Source: an uncultured Rhodospirillales bacterium (GTDB taxonomy: Bacteria; Pseudomonadota; Alphaproteobacteria; Rhodospirillales; UBA2165). Taken from it: a stretch of 64,000 nucleotides of DNA. The stretch spans positions 784,150 to 848,149 of the forward strand of contig CAJXKD010000002.1 in NCBI GenBank assembly GCA_913055735.1, in the 5' to 3' direction. Under the pieces are notes generated by a model. It saw only the letters and a program-made list of their open reading frames with translations, searched no databases and was not told the origin of the DNA. Position numbers and translations under genes: made by a program. The stretch's first letter is position 1. Each line of letters starts with the position of its first letter. Positions 1 through 9,461 of the stretch are shown piece after piece.

Positions 1-202
1 AATCGGATATGGGAAATAGGCTATCCAACCCTTGGCCGATCATCCCGGCCCCGCCAATTCCGGCAAACTCAAGATCAGAAGAGGCAGGATTAGCGGTCAA
101 TGCAGTCATCAGCCGTGCACCCAAGGCATCCCCCGACGGCTCACCGGCAACGAGATAAACAAGCTTCTTCCTTGCTTGCCTATCCGCCTGTTCGTTTGCC
201 AT
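1..202 (-). CDS. lpxB: Lipid-A-disaccharide synthase, N-terminal part (cut by window edge)
   Basis: LpxB condenses UDP-2,3-diacylglucosamine with lipid X to form the lipid A disaccharide at the inner membrane. Only the first 67 codons lie in the window. They contain the family's N-terminal signature GEPSGD at residues 20-25, followed by ALGARLM and a glycine-rich FAGIGGAGM stretch, as in LpxB glycosyltransferases. The ATG at 202 lies 3 bases after the lpxI stop, so the two are almost certainly co-transcribed and translationally coupled. lpxI-lpxB adjacency fits: LpxI makes lipid X and LpxB uses it. The remainder is outside the window; this is truncation by the window, not a broken gene. Confidence 0.93.
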   Translation of the reverse strand, partial: MANEQADRQARKKLVYLVAGEPSGDALGARLMTALTANPASSDLEFAGIGGAGMIGQGLDSLFPISD

Positions 203-205
203 CCC

Positions 206-1048
206 TTATCCCGGCCTTTTGGCTAAATCGATACCGACAACGAAGAGCCCGGATCGGTCGGCGAGCTCGACGACACGGTCGCGCTCGACAATCAACGCAT
301 TGCCGGCCTCCACCGCAATGCCCGACAACCCGCATGCCGCGGCCGCTTCGACGGTCTCCGGGCCGATGGTCGGCAGATCGACACGGCGATCCTGTCCCGG
401 CTTCTTGATCTTGACCAAGACGCCACCGGCGCCGTCTCGATGCAGATCCCGGCACCGGCGGATCAATCCGTCCGTTCCTTCGGCTGCCTCTACCCCAAGC
501 ACGCCTCCTTCCTGGACGATAACGGCCTGCCCAACATCGAGAGAGCCCAAAGCCTCCGCCACGACCGAGCCACGCCAAATATCGGACCAGGCCCGGTCAT
601 CCGGCTGCCGGGCACCAATCTTTCCATCCGGTGCCCGGAGATCACCGATCAAATCATCCACACCAACCACACTGAATCCTTCCTTTTCGAAGGTATCCGC
701 AACCGCGCTTAGCAAGCCATCGTCCCCAAAGGCACGCACGCCGATTTTCATCAGCAGTTTCGCAGCCACCTTGTCGGGCTTCAATTCCGACAAGGACGGC
801 CGCCGCACGGATCCGACCAGTACGACGTCTTTGACGGCTTCAGTTTGGAGGAGAGAAAGAATACGGCCCGCTGCACCGAGACGCACTTGCGCGTGGGGAA
901 CCGACGCGAACGCTTCAGGCAATGCATGCCCCTCAAGCGCGATAACGAAGACGTCCCGTCCCGTCTGCCGGCACACATCGACGAGTTGACCGGGCAGCGC
1001 GCCGCCACCGGCGACGATGCCGAGTTTAGGCCCGGATTTAGGCGGCAT
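206..1048 (-). CDS. lpxI: UDP-2,3-diacylglucosamine pyrophosphatase LpxI
   Basis: LpxI hydrolyses UDP-2,3-diacylglucosamine to lipid X and UMP. It is the alphaproteobacterial replacement for LpxH of enterobacteria. The 280-residue protein starts with the typical KLGIVAGGGALPGQL motif and has the expected family length (DUF1009 fold). A conserved C-terminal block near residues 215-255 contains DLPTIGPETVEAAAACG and GIAVEAGNALI, matching the family. The start codon lies inside the end of lpxA (11-base overlap), and lpxB starts 3 bases after its stop, so it sits in a tightly packed lipid A operon. No LpxH-like gene is visible in the window, consistent with LpxI being the pathway enzyme here. Confidence 0.95.
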   Translation of the reverse strand: MPPKSGPKLGIVAGGGALPGQLVDVCRQTGRDVFVIALEGHALPEAFASVPHAQVRLGAAGRILSLLQTEAVKDVVLVGSVRRPSLSELKPDKVAAKLLMKIGVRAFGDDGLLSAVADTFEKEGFSVVGVDDLIGDLRAPDGKIGARQPDDRAWSDIWRGSVVAEALGSLDVGQAVIVQEGGVLGVEAAEGTDGLIRRCRDLHRDGAGGVLVKIKKPGQDRRVDLPTIGPETVEAAAACGLSGIAVEAGNALIVERDRVVELADRSGLFVVGIDLAKRPG

Positions 1049-1838
1049 CCTCTAATTGCGGCTGACAGATTGCCCGCGACGAATTGGCCCCCATAAAGCC
1101 GACGATCTCCATAACCGGCTCAACGTGACGGAACAACTCCGCCACATCAGCAAGGCGTTCAGCCTGCGTCCCTTCTTGGGCAAAAATAAGGCGATAGGCG
1201 CGCCGCAGATCGTGGATCTCGTCACGGGAGAAACTACGCCGTTTAAGTCCCACCAAATTCAGGCCCGACAGATGCGCCCGATTGCCAACCACGGAGCCAT
1301 AGGGAATGACGTCGTTCTCGACACCCGACATGCCGCCCACCATCGCGTGCCGCCCAATGCGAACAAATTGATGAACCGCCGACAGGCCGCCGATGATCGC
1401 CCAATCTCCAATCTCCACATGACCGCCAAGCGTCGCATTGTTGACCAGGATGACGTTGTCGCCAATCTGGCAATCATGGGCGACGTGAGAACTCATCATA
1501 AATAGGCAGCTACTGCCGATTCTCGTGAGCATGCCGCCGCCCTCGGTTCCGGGATTCATGGTCACATGCTCGCGGATAACGTTATTTTCCCCGATCTCGA
1601 GGCGTGACTCCTCCCCATGGAATTTGAGGTCCTGGGGCTGATGCCCGATGGAGGCAAATGGGAAGACCTTGGTTCCCTTGCCGATCGATGTGATGCCCGC
1701 CACGACGACATGCGACACCAAAGTAACGTTATCGGCGAGCGTCACGTTGGGTCCAACGCAGCAATAAGGGCCGATAACCACGTCGTTGCCGATTTCGGCC
1801 CCCGGCTCCACGATTGCGGTAGGATGAATTTGCGACAT
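1038..1838 (-). CDS. lpxA: UDP-N-acetylglucosamine acyltransferase
   Basis: LpxA transfers a 3-hydroxyacyl chain from acyl-ACP to the 3-OH of UDP-GlcNAc, the first step of lipid A synthesis, in the cytoplasm. The protein has 266 residues, the usual length. Its first two-thirds is a run of hexapeptide repeats ([IV]-G-x4 spacing) forming a left-handed beta-helix. The catalytic histidine is visible in SSHVAHDCQIGDN (His121, matching His125 of E. coli), with HQPQDLKF at residues 66-73. The C-terminal third is the helical cap of the family. It directly abuts fabZ (fabZ stop at 1839, lpxA ATG at 1838), the classic fabZ-lpxA pairing. Confidence 0.97.
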   Translation of the reverse strand: MSQIHPTAIVEPGAEIGNDVVIGPYCCVGPNVTLADNVTLVSHVVVAGITSIGKGTKVFPFASIGHQPQDLKFHGEESRLEIGENNVIREHVTMNPGTEGGGMLTRIGSSCLFMMSSHVAHDCQIGDNVILVNNATLGGHVEIGDWAIIGGLSAVHQFVRIGRHAMVGGMSGVENDVIPYGSVVGNRAHLSGLNLVGLKRRSFSRDEIHDLRRAYRLIFAQEGTQAERLADVAELFRHVEPVMEIVGFMGANSSRAICQPQLEDAA

Positions 1839-2306
1839 TTAGTTGTCCATGATCATGGCTGTATATGTTGCTTCGGAAGTCACGGTTCCATTGACTTTCG
1901 CTTCGCCTTTGAACTTCCACACCGGACCGCGATGCTGCACGACCTCGACATGGACGTGAACTTGATCTCCCGGTACGACGGGCTTGCGGAATCGCGCGGA
2001 ATCGATGGACATGAAATAAACAAGCTTGCCCGCGATATCGTCGCCGACGGTACGAACGACCAGAACCGCCGCCGTTTGCGCCATCGATTCAATCATCAAC
2101 ACGCCGGGCATAATGGCACGCTCCGGGAAATGCCCTTGGAACTGCGGCTCATTGATGGAAACATTCTTGACGCCAACGGCGCTGACGCCCGGAACGATAT
2201 CCTCGACGCGATCAATCATAAGGAACGGATAGCGGTGCGGAATCATCCGCACGATATCCTGTATTTCCAAGCTTTCTACGGTCACATTCGGTGTTTCCGA
2301 ATCCAT
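1839..2306 (-). CDS. fabZ: 3-hydroxyacyl-ACP dehydratase FabZ
   Basis: FabZ dehydrates 3-hydroxyacyl-ACP in fatty acid elongation and competes with LpxA and LpxD for the same 3-hydroxyacyl-ACP pool. The 155-residue hot-dog-fold protein carries the catalytic pair in QGHFPERAIMPGVLMIE: His59 and Glu73, with the family's 13-residue spacing. The N-terminal IPHRYPFLMIDRV block is also diagnostic. It lies between lpxD (3 bases upstream) and lpxA (directly abutting downstream), so lipid A and fatty acid synthesis are co-expressed. Confidence 0.97.
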   Translation of the reverse strand: MDSETPNVTVESLEIQDIVRMIPHRYPFLMIDRVEDIVPGVSAVGVKNVSINEPQFQGHFPERAIMPGVLMIESMAQTAAVLVVRTVGDDIAGKLVYFMSIDSARFRKPVVPGDQVHVHVEVVQHRGPVWKFKGEAKVNGTVTSEATYTAMIMDN

Positions 2307-2309
2307 GTC

Positions 2310-3335
2310 CTATTCTTCCCCGCTTCCCCTCGCCAATTTGTTAAGTCGAGCCCGAATTTTCCAGTGCTCTCGTGCATCTATCGCCGGCATCCCCGCGACC
2401 GTCGCGCCAGCCGGAATATTGCGGGTCACTCCGGATTGGGCCGCAATCCGCGCGCCGCTGCCGATCTCCAAATGCCCGCTGATACCGGCTTGGCCGCCAA
2501 CCATAACAAAATCGCCGATTTTTGTTGATCCGGAAATACCGACCTGGGCGACAATCAGGCAGTTCTCGCCGATCCGGACGTTATGTCCGATCTGAACGAG
2601 ATTATCAATCTTGGTCCCCTGCCCGATAACGGTATCCGGCCCAGCCCCCCGATCAATGGTCGAGTTGGCGCCAATCTCGACATTGTCGCCGATCAACACA
2701 CGCCCTAGCTGCGGCACCTTTTCGTGTCCGTCCGCCCCCGGCGCAAAGCCGAAACCGTCCTGGCCGATACGCACACCGGAATGAACAATGACCCCATTTC
2801 CGAGTAAACAGTAGGTCAAGGTCACCGACGGCGCAATTTGGCAGTTGGCCCCGACAACCACGCCGGAACCGATGACCGAATTTGCACCGATCACAGTCCC
2901 CGAACCGATCTCGGCACCCGGCCCAATCACCGCACCCGGCCCGATGGTTGCCGTCGGGTCGATTTTGGCACTACCGGTCGACGCTTCCTCCCCAAGAGAA
3001 GAGAACGGCTCGAGAGCGCCAGGATAAAACGCTTGGGCGATTTTTGCGTAGGCGCGATATGGATCGTTTGTCACGAGAAGAGCCATATGCGGCGAGGCCC
3101 TTGGAACGAGATCCTCTTGCAGCAGGACAGCCCCGGCCCCGCTCTGTTCGAACTCGCCCACATAACGTCTGTTGTCGATGAAGCTTACATGTGTATCGTT
3201 TGCCTCCGAGAGGGGTGCAACATCCACATACGTTTTTCCCGAACCACCCGCGCCCTCAGGTTTGGCTCCGGCAATTTTCGCCAATTGATCGAGACTGAAT
3301 GGTCCGGCAACTTTGAAAAACCGGGGGTCGGCCAT
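2310..3335 (-). CDS. lpxD: UDP-3-O-acylglucosamine N-acyltransferase
   Basis: LpxD adds the second 3-hydroxyacyl chain, to the 2-amino group of UDP-3-O-acylglucosamine. The 341-residue protein has the three expected parts. An N-terminal uridine-binding domain (about residues 1-110, with [10 protein letters not shown] and VSFIDNRRY) is followed by a long hexapeptide-repeat beta-helix (about 115-310, including the active-site histidine stretch [13 protein letters not shown]) and a short C-terminal helix. The repeats from residue 125 ([16 protein letters not shown]) are very regular. The gene starts 1 base after the ompH stop and ends 3 bases before fabZ, in one operon. Confidence 0.96.
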   Translation of the reverse strand: MADPRFFKVAGPFSLDQLAKIAGAKPEGAGGSGKTYVDVAPLSEANDTHVSFIDNRRYVGEFEQSGAGAVLLQEDLVPRASPHMALLVTNDPYRAYAKIAQAFYPGALEPFSSLGEEASTGSAKIDPTATIGPGAVIGPGAEIGSGTVIGANSVIGSGVVVGANCQIAPSVTLTYCLLGNGVIVHSGVRIGQDGFGFAPGADGHEKVPQLGRVLIGDNVEIGANSTIDRGAGPDTVIGQGTKIDNLVQIGHNVRIGENCLIVAQVGISGSTKIGDFVMVGGQAGISGHLEIGSGARIAAQSGVTRNIPAGATVAGMPAIDAREHWKIRARLNKLARGSGEE

Positions 3336-3336
3336 A

Positions 3337-3921
3337 TTATTTTGAACCAGCCGGCGGCGCGTCAGATAGTTTGTGGGCCGGCGTGCTTTTGTCCATCAGA
3401 ACAATAATCTTCGGTGTTATATCCAGCACGCGCTCGAAGAAAACGACCTCACGGCTTCGGAAAACCATCATAAAATCGTTCTCACGAGCGAACTTAACAA
3501 CCGCCTCGAGAAGGACCTTCTCAAACACCTTGCTGGCTTCTGTCCGCATCGCATTGATTTGGTTCTGCCTTTCTTGCACGACACGCTGGTCGTTGACGCT
3601 TTTCTGGCGCAACTCCTCTTGCTGCTTGCGGAATGCTTCCGGTGCCAGCAATACGCGCTGACGCTCGAGTTCTTCCGCGGCTTTACGAAGCCCATCTTCC
3701 AGCGATTTGACTTCCTCGCTAAATTTTACCCGCTTGTCACGGATTTGCCGCTCCATGTCCTGGGCGACCTTGGCATTCCTCTGGACGACCCCGATATCGA
3801 GAATCCCGACACGTCCCTCACGTGCCGGCGGCTCCTTGTCTTGAGCCCGTACCGGCAAGGCCGAAAAGGCGATACACACCGCAATGATCGGGATGATGAA
3901 CCAATAGAACCGATTTAACAT
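3337..3921 (-). CDS. Periplasmic OmpH/Skp-family chaperone
   Basis: Skp/OmpH proteins are trimeric periplasmic chaperones that hold unfolded outer-membrane proteins on their way to the BAM complex. The 194-residue product starts with a hydrophobic signal segment (about residues 5-25, ending near ALPVRAQ). An OmpH core follows ([21 protein letters not shown]), then a long charged coiled coil rich in Glu, Arg and Gln (about 65-135), and a conserved end block with [12 protein letters not shown]. It lies between bamA and lpxD as in most proteobacteria. The family assignment is solid; the individual client range cannot be read from sequence. Confidence 0.93.
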   Translation of the reverse strand: MLNRFYWFIIPIIAVCIAFSALPVRAQDKEPPAREGRVGILDIGVVQRNAKVAQDMERQIRDKRVKFSEEVKSLEDGLRKAAEELERQRVLLAPEAFRKQQEELRQKSVNDQRVVQERQNQINAMRTEASKVFEKVLLEAVVKFARENDFMMVFRSREVVFFERVLDITPKIIVLMDKSTPAHKLSDAPPAGSK

Positions 3922-3938
3922 TGGGAAACCTCTGCCGA

Positions 3939-6218
3939 TTAGAAGCGGGTACCGAAATTCACCCGGATCAACTCATCTTTATCCAGGCTTTCCTTTAGAA
4001 CCGGGACACCAAAATCAACGGCGATCGGCCCGAAGGGCGACGCCCATCCAAGTCCCGCACCAACCGAGGCACGGACACTCCCCGTATCAAACACATTCGC
4101 GTTCGACGGGTTTACGCCACCTACACTACCAAAATCCGAAAAAACGCGCCCTTTAATATTAAACTCGTTAGGCAACCCGAGCGGCATGGTTAACTCAACC
4201 GTGCCGTTATAAATCCACTCGCCACCAAGGGAATCATCCGTCACCCGGTCCCTTGGACCGGCGCCGGCCGTCTCAAAGCCGCGGAGCGATTGTCCGCCAA
4301 GGAAGTACCGGTCGACGATCTCGACATCCTCGCCCAGGCCAACGATATATCCCGCACGGCCACTCACGGAGAGCGTCCAATCGTCGGCAACCGGAAAATA
4401 GATCCCGCTTTGAGCCGTGTTGCGGAGATAAAATACCGTACCGCCAAAACCGGCAAGATCCGTCGTTAGCCTTCCGAAATATCCATCCGAAGGGGCAAAC
4501 CGGCTATTGCGGCGATCGTATAAAACCGCGTGCGACACTCCCGATACGTACCGGGTCCCCTCCTGCCGCTTAATCAACGATGAGGCCGTGCTCGAAACAT
4601 TTTCAATAACAGAACGATCGAATTGGTAGCGCCAATCTTGTCGCAGCTCCTCCGTTATTTCATACCCCGCGCGCACTCCAAAACCCGTAGATTTTGAATC
4701 AAAGGAACTCGTGTCCTGACGATCGGACGTTCTGTGGAAAACATCGAAGCCGGCACGGATTTCACGGTCGAGGAAATAGGGCTCGGTGATGGAAAGGTCA
4801 ATTTCGCTCCGTTCCGCTGCAATTGAGAGCGATAAGCCTAGTTCCTTGCCCCGGCCAAGTAGGTTCCTCTCCCGAACCGATAGGTCGGCAAGAGGCCCGG
4901 CATCCGTCGAATAACCAACACCGACACTGAAAGATCCCGTTGATTGTTCCTCGACTTCGACGTTAATGATGGCTTTGTCGTTGCTGCTTCCCGGAATTCG
5001 CTCGACGTCGACCTTGGCGAAATATCCGAGGTTCTGGATTCGCTGCCTAGACCGGCGCAGTTTCGCGGAATTGAACGCATCGCCCTCGACAAGCCGGAAC
5101 TCCCGCCGGATAACCTTGTCGACGGTGCGCACGTTCCCTGAAATATTGATGCGCTCGACAAAGACCCGTGGGCCTTCGTTAACCTGGAAATCGAGATTGA
5201 TAACCCGAGTATCTCTGTTGCGATCCACACGCGGCCGCACTTCGACAAAGGCGAACCCCAACTCGCCAACCTCATCGGTGATATTCTCGACGGCCTTTTC
5301 AACAAGATCACTGTCGTACCAGTCGCCTTTTTCGAATTCCAAAAGATTCTGGAGGGTCTCCGTTTCCAGCCCTTTGAGGCTCGACGCGATGTTGATATCG
5401 CCAAACTTGTAGCGGGAGCCCTCTTCCACAGTAAAGGTGATATAAAATGCGTTTCTTTCTGGCGTCAGCTCCGCCACCGCGGACCGAACCCGAAAATCCG
5501 CATATCCTTCAGACAAATAGAAACGGCGCAGCAATTCGCGGTCAAACGTCAACCGATCGGGATCATACGTATCGTCGCTCGAGAAAAAGCGGTACCAGGC
5601 TGTCTCTTTCGTGCGGACAACTTCCTTGAGATCGGAATCATCCATCACCCGATTGCCGACGAAGCGGATATTCTCGACCCGTGTCAGCGGACCTTCATCG
5701 ATCTCGAACACCAGATCGACGCGGTTCTGATCAAGCCGAATGACTTTTGGATCGACTGTGGCCGCAAACCGCCCGTTGACACGATAAATGTCCAAAATCC
5801 GCTTTACGTCCGACTGAACTTTTGTACGCGTAAAAACGACACGGGGACGGAGCTGTATCTCCGTTTCCAGGCTTTCGTCCTTAACCCGCTGGTTGCCTTC
5901 AAACGCGATCCGATTAATGACTGGATTTTCGACCAACCGGACGATCAGCGCATCTCCTTGGCGCCGGATAGTGACATCGGCGAACAGCCCGGTCGCAAAC
6001 AGATTTTTGAGAGATTGGTCGACGCGCCGGGGATCATAGAGATCTCCCTCTTGCACCAGCAGATACGAGCGCACCGTCCCCGGTTCGATCCGTTGAGTGC
6101 CCTCGATAACGATTTGACGGATGAGCGGTGCCGGCTGCTGCCCCATTGCCGGCCCGGAGGCCGGAACGGAAATAAACAGGATCAGAAGCGAGGCCGCTAT
6201 GGCACGAAGAAATGACAA
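3939..6218 (-). CDS. bamA: Outer-membrane protein assembly factor BamA
   Basis: BamA is the central Omp85 channel that folds and inserts beta-barrel proteins into the outer membrane. The 759-residue precursor has a signal peptide (about residues 1-26, cleaved near GPAMGQQ), five POTRA repeats (about 30-415) and a C-terminal 16-strand barrel. It ends in VNFGTRF with the terminal Phe of the beta-signal. POTRA hallmarks such as GNQRVKDESLETEI and GNVRTVDKVIRREF are visible, and the barrel contains the L6 loop motif near GQSLRGFE. It lies 17 bases upstream of the OmpH chaperone gene and 30 bases after rseP, so chaperone and insertase are co-expressed. Confidence 0.97.
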   Translation of the reverse strand: MSFLRAIAASLLILFISVPASGPAMGQQPAPLIRQIVIEGTQRIEPGTVRSYLLVQEGDLYDPRRVDQSLKNLFATGLFADVTIRRQGDALIVRLVENPVINRIAFEGNQRVKDESLETEIQLRPRVVFTRTKVQSDVKRILDIYRVNGRFAATVDPKVIRLDQNRVDLVFEIDEGPLTRVENIRFVGNRVMDDSDLKEVVRTKETAWYRFFSSDDTYDPDRLTFDRELLRRFYLSEGYADFRVRSAVAELTPERNAFYITFTVEEGSRYKFGDINIASSLKGLETETLQNLLEFEKGDWYDSDLVEKAVENITDEVGELGFAFVEVRPRVDRNRDTRVINLDFQVNEGPRVFVERINISGNVRTVDKVIRREFRLVEGDAFNSAKLRRSRQRIQNLGYFAKVDVERIPGSSNDKAIINVEVEEQSTGSFSVGVGYSTDAGPLADLSVRERNLLGRGKELGLSLSIAAERSEIDLSITEPYFLDREIRAGFDVFHRTSDRQDTSSFDSKSTGFGVRAGYEITEELRQDWRYQFDRSVIENVSSTASSLIKRQEGTRYVSGVSHAVLYDRRNSRFAPSDGYFGRLTTDLAGFGGTVFYLRNTAQSGIYFPVADDWTLSVSGRAGYIVGLGEDVEIVDRYFLGGQSLRGFETAGAGPRDRVTDDSLGGEWIYNGTVELTMPLGLPNEFNIKGRVFSDFGSVGGVNPSNANVFDTGSVRASVGAGLGWASPFGPIAVDFGVPVLKESLDKDELIRVNFGTRF

Positions 6219-6248
6219 CGATAGCCCCCGGTTCCGAACCGCCGTCTC

Positions 6249-7397
6249 TTACGTAAACAGGCCGGTAATAAACTCAAAAAACTTCAAATGAACAAGGTCA
6301 TTCCAAGTCACGAACAGGAACAAGGCGACCACCAGAGCCAACCCGATCCTAAAACCATATTCCTGCGCTCGAGCGCCAAGCGGCCGACCGCGCGCCGCCT
6401 CGACAGCATAAAATGCCAAATGTCCACCATCGAGCATCGGAATGGGAAACAAGTTGATCAGCCCCAGATTGACTGAGAGAACAGCCATGAAGGTCAGCAG
6501 GTTATCCAAGCCTGTTTGGGCCACCTGCCCGGAAATCTGCGCGATCCGGAGCGGTCCACCAAGTTCATCGGCGGCTTGCCGCCCACTAATCACGTCCCAC
6601 ACATACTCCAGGATCTTGTAGGTCAGAACGAACGTGCGTTCGATACCGAACCAAACGCTTTGGATGGGGTTTTGCCGCTCGAATTTGATCCCGCCAACGC
6701 CGACGCCCAATTGGCCGACCGTCTGTTCTTCGCCGCCTTCACCGGTTTCCGTTTTGGCCGCCGGAGTAACGGTAATCGCGACCGTCTGCCCGTCTCTTAA
6801 AACGGTCATCTCCATTTGCTTGCCGGGATTGGCCCGAACAATCCGGTGAAGATCGGAAAACAGATATATATTCTCGCCATCGATTCGGATGACCTGATCC
6901 CCAACCTCGAAGCCGGATTCGGCCGCCGCACTTCCGGGGAAAACACTTCCGATTACGGCCGGCGGTTCCTCCTCGAGGGGCTGCGGCACGCCGATGGTCG
7001 CGAACAGGATGGCAAAGACGATCATCGCGAAAAGGTAGTTTGCGGCCGGGCCGGCGAACACAATCGCCGCTCGCTGCCGAAGCGATTTATGGTGAAAGGA
7101 GACCGCCCTTTCCGCCGGCGTCATGTCACGCTCGACATTCTCATCTTCGAGAACGGTTTCGCTCTCGCCGAACATCTTGACGTAACCACCGAGGGGCACC
7201 GCGCTGATTTTCCACCGGGTCCCATGGGAATCGGTCCAACCGGTCAATTCCGGGCCAAACCCAATGGAAAACACTTCAACACGCACCCCGTTTCGGCGCG
7301 CCACCCAATAGTGTCCAAGTTCATGTACGAAAACGAGAATCGTCAGAACGACGAGAAAGGGAATAACCGTTTCCCAAAGAAAACTCATACTTTCCAT
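6249..7397 (-). CDS. rseP: RseP/MmpA-type site-2 intramembrane metalloprotease
   Basis: A membrane-embedded zinc protease of the M50 family that cleaves transmembrane segments of anti-sigma factors and signal-peptide remnants. The HELGH zinc motif is at residues 25-29 in the first membrane helix. A single PDZ domain spans about residues 125-210 (GSVFPGSAAAESGFEVGD). The third ligand region NLFPIPMLDGGHL lies near residue 325, followed by a C-terminal membrane helix. Length 382 is normal. The start could also be the second Met (ATG at 7388). It sits between dxr and bamA as in most alphaproteobacteria; the rasiP/anti-sigma substrate is not encoded here. Confidence 0.95.
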   Translation of the reverse strand: MESMSFLWETVIPFLVVLTILVFVHELGHYWVARRNGVRVEVFSIGFGPELTGWTDSHGTRWKISAVPLGGYVKMFGESETVLEDENVERDMTPAERAVSFHHKSLRQRAAIVFAGPAANYLFAMIVFAILFATIGVPQPLEEEPPAVIGSVFPGSAAAESGFEVGDQVIRIDGENIYLFSDLHRIVRANPGKQMEMTVLRDGQTVAITVTPAAKTETGEGGEEQTVGQLGVGVGGIKFERQNPIQSVWFGIERTFVLTYKILEYVWDVISGRQAADELGGPLRIAQISGQVAQTGLDNLLTFMAVLSVNLGLINLFPIPMLDGGHLAFYAVEAARGRPLGARAQEYGFRIGLALVVALFLFVTWNDLVHLKFFEFITGLFT

Positions 7398-7429
7398 AAG
7401 GTCCTACTGGCCGGTTGTTTCCTGCATTC

Positions 7430-8635
7430 CTATTGTTTTTTCGCCATCCGGGCCGCCAGATCACGCGCTACGACGCGTGTCTCGGCATCAATACGCAATA
7501 CGTCTTCAATCGTCGACGGACTATTATGTGAGATCGAATTCAACATCTCCGCCACGATTGCCGAGATATCCAAAAATCCAATAGAGTTATCCAGGAAATA
7601 TTCGACCGCCACTTCATTTGCCGCGTTTAATATTGTAGGCGCAGCGCCGCCCGACATCAAGGCATCCCGTGCCAGTTTCAGGGCAGGAAACCTTTTAAAA
7701 TCAGGTGCTTCGAAACTCAGCGTGCCGATCTCCTCCAGCTTTAGCCGGGGCGTCGGCGTCTCCATTCTCGACGGCCAAGCCAAGGCATAAGCGATCGGCG
7801 TCCGCATGTCAGGCGCCCCCAATTGAGCAAGCACCGATCCATCCACATAGGCAACCATCGAATGGATTACCGACTGAGGATGAACAAGCACCTCGATCTG
7901 CGGCTCTTCGACCGGAAACAAATAGAATGCCTCGATCAATTCCAGGCCTTTATTCATCATCGTCGCCGAATCGACGGATATTTTGGCGCCCATACTCCAA
8001 TTCGGGTGGGCAACCGCCTGTGCCGGGGTCACTGAGGCCATTTCCTCCCGGGTAAGTTCGCGGAACGGCCCGCCGGACGCGGTAAGAATGATCTTCTCCA
8101 CGCGGTCCGGCTCGTCGAAATCAAATACCTGAAAGATCGCATTGTGCTCTGAATCGACGGGCAACAGCGTCGCATTGTTCGCCGCGACCTGCTTAAGTAG
8201 CAAATCGCCCGCACAAACCAGGCACTCCTTGTTTGCCAACGCAACGGTCGCGCCGCGTTGGGCCGCCGCCATGGTCGGTGCCAGACCGGCCCCGCCGACG
8301 ATTCCCGCCATAACCCAGTCCGCCGGGCGGCGCGCCGCGTCCACCAAGGCACCCTCTCCTGCCGCGACCTCTACCCCGGTCCCAGAGAGGAGCGCTTTCA
8401 GTTCGGCATACCCATCCTCGCAGGCAATCACGGCAATCTGTGGACGGAATTTTTTTGCCTGCTCCGCGAGCAGCTGAACATTGCGATTTCCGGTAATCGC
8501 CTCCACCCGGTAGCGATCGAGATCGCGCGCGATCAAGTCCAGCGTGTTGCAGCCGACGGACCCCGTCGATCCCAAAATGGTTACGCTCCGAACGTCGGAG
8601 GTAGGATCGGCTTTCAACTGCTGGGCCGTTCTCAT
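7430..8635 (-). CDS. dxr: 1-deoxy-D-xylulose 5-phosphate reductoisomerase
   Basis: Dxr converts DXP to MEP with NADPH, the committed step of the MEP isoprenoid pathway that feeds UppS. The N-terminal Rossmann motif is VTILGSTGSVGCNTLDL. The metal and substrate site residues are in PVDSEHNAIFQ and the loop NWSMGAKISVDSATMMNKGLELIEA. I place the start at the ATG at 8635 because GAGGAG lies 6 bases ahead of it. An ATG at 8641 is also possible. Longer readings to 8695 would run into cdsA, whose stop is at 8646. The product is then 401 residues, close to the family norm. Confidence 0.95.
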   Translation of the reverse strand: MRTAQQLKADPTSDVRSVTILGSTGSVGCNTLDLIARDLDRYRVEAITGNRNVQLLAEQAKKFRPQIAVIACEDGYAELKALLSGTGVEVAAGEGALVDAARRPADWVMAGIVGGAGLAPTMAAAQRGATVALANKECLVCAGDLLLKQVAANNATLLPVDSEHNAIFQVFDFDEPDRVEKIILTASGGPFRELTREEMASVTPAQAVAHPNWSMGAKISVDSATMMNKGLELIEAFYLFPVEEPQIEVLVHPQSVIHSMVAYVDGSVLAQLGAPDMRTPIAYALAWPSRMETPTPRLKLEEIGTLSFEAPDFKRFPALKLARDALMSGGAAPTILNAANEVAVEYFLDNSIGFLDISAIVAEMLNSISHNSPSTIEDVLRIDAETRVVARDLAARMAKKQ

Positions 8636-8645
8636 ATCCATCTCC

Positions 8646-9461
8646 TCATCCCCGCTGTCCGACAGCAACAAAGATGGCAAAAACGGGCGCCGCAATCAGC
8701 AAACCATCGACCCGATCCAAAACACCTCCATGACCCGGTATTAAGTTGCCGGAGTCCTTGACGTCGAAATGCCTTTTTACCTTAGATTCCAAGAGATCGC
8801 CAACTTGCGCGAAAATACCGACGACCACAGCGGTGGCCGTCAGAACGCCGATGGGGACATCCCCTTCTATCCAAGCGATGAACGCTCCGAACAGCGCCGC
8901 GCACGACAAGCCGCCGATCAGACCGGCCCAGGTCTTGTTGGGGCTGATCGACGGTGCGAGCCGAGGCCCTCCGATCGTTCTCCCGGCCGCATAAGCCCCT
9001 ACGTCGGTTGCCCAAACGACGACCATCAGCCAAACCACGAGAAACAGTCCGACATCCGCTTCGTGCCGAAGCCAGATCAGCGCGATACAGGGAAGCGCCA
9101 AATAAACGGCCCCAAGAGCGGCCCACCCGGACTTGCGGAAGCCCATCAGGCCGCCGATCAGCAATATCAGGCCACCAACGACCGCGACAACGACAAGCGC
9201 CCAAACCAGCTCATCCAACCCAGCCAAAAGAACCGCGGTAAGGGTAGCCGCACTAACCGCAAAACCGGGAAGGCTCTCATAGGAGTATCCGGTAAGGATC
9301 GCCCATTCCCAGGTCATCGCAAAAGCAAATAGGGCAACCATCAATTCGAAATAGGGGGTACCGCCCCAGATCAAAAGGACAGCAAGAGCCGCGAGAAAGG
9401 CACCGGATAGGATCCGTAACCCTACACTATCGGGGGCCCCTTTAGACTCCTGTTGCGCCAT
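8646..9461 (-). CDS. cdsA: Phosphatidate cytidylyltransferase
   Basis: CdsA makes CDP-diacylglycerol from phosphatidic acid and CTP, the branch point for all phospholipids, in the inner membrane. From the ATG at 9461 the product is 271 residues with about seven to eight hydrophobic helices. The C-terminal signature appears as KRHFDVKDSGNLIPGHGG followed by DRVDGL, the S-x3-R-x3-K-D-x4-G-x2-PGHGG-x3-DR-D pattern. The start overlaps the end of uppS by 20 bases, and dxr follows almost directly. Earlier in-frame starts (9488 or 9563) would lengthen the overlap and add non-conserved Ser-rich sequence, so I prefer 9461. Confidence 0.94.
   Translation of the reverse strand: MAQQESKGAPDSVGLRILSGAFLAALAVLLIWGGTPYFELMVALFAFAMTWEWAILTGYSYESLPGFAVSAATLTAVLLAGLDELVWALVVVAVVGGLILLIGGLMGFRKSGWAALGAVYLALPCIALIWLRHEADVGLFLVVWLMVVVWATDVGAYAAGRTIGGPRLAPSISPNKTWAGLIGGLSCAALFGAFIAWIEGDVPIGVLTATAVVVGIFAQVGDLLESKVKRHFDVKDSGNLIPGHGGVLDRVDGLLIAAPVFAIFVAVGQRG

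Noticed and set aside
8636..8695. Longer N-terminus for dxr
   Set aside because: It would overlap cdsA and adds non-conserved residues; a good ribosome-binding site precedes the ATG at 8635.
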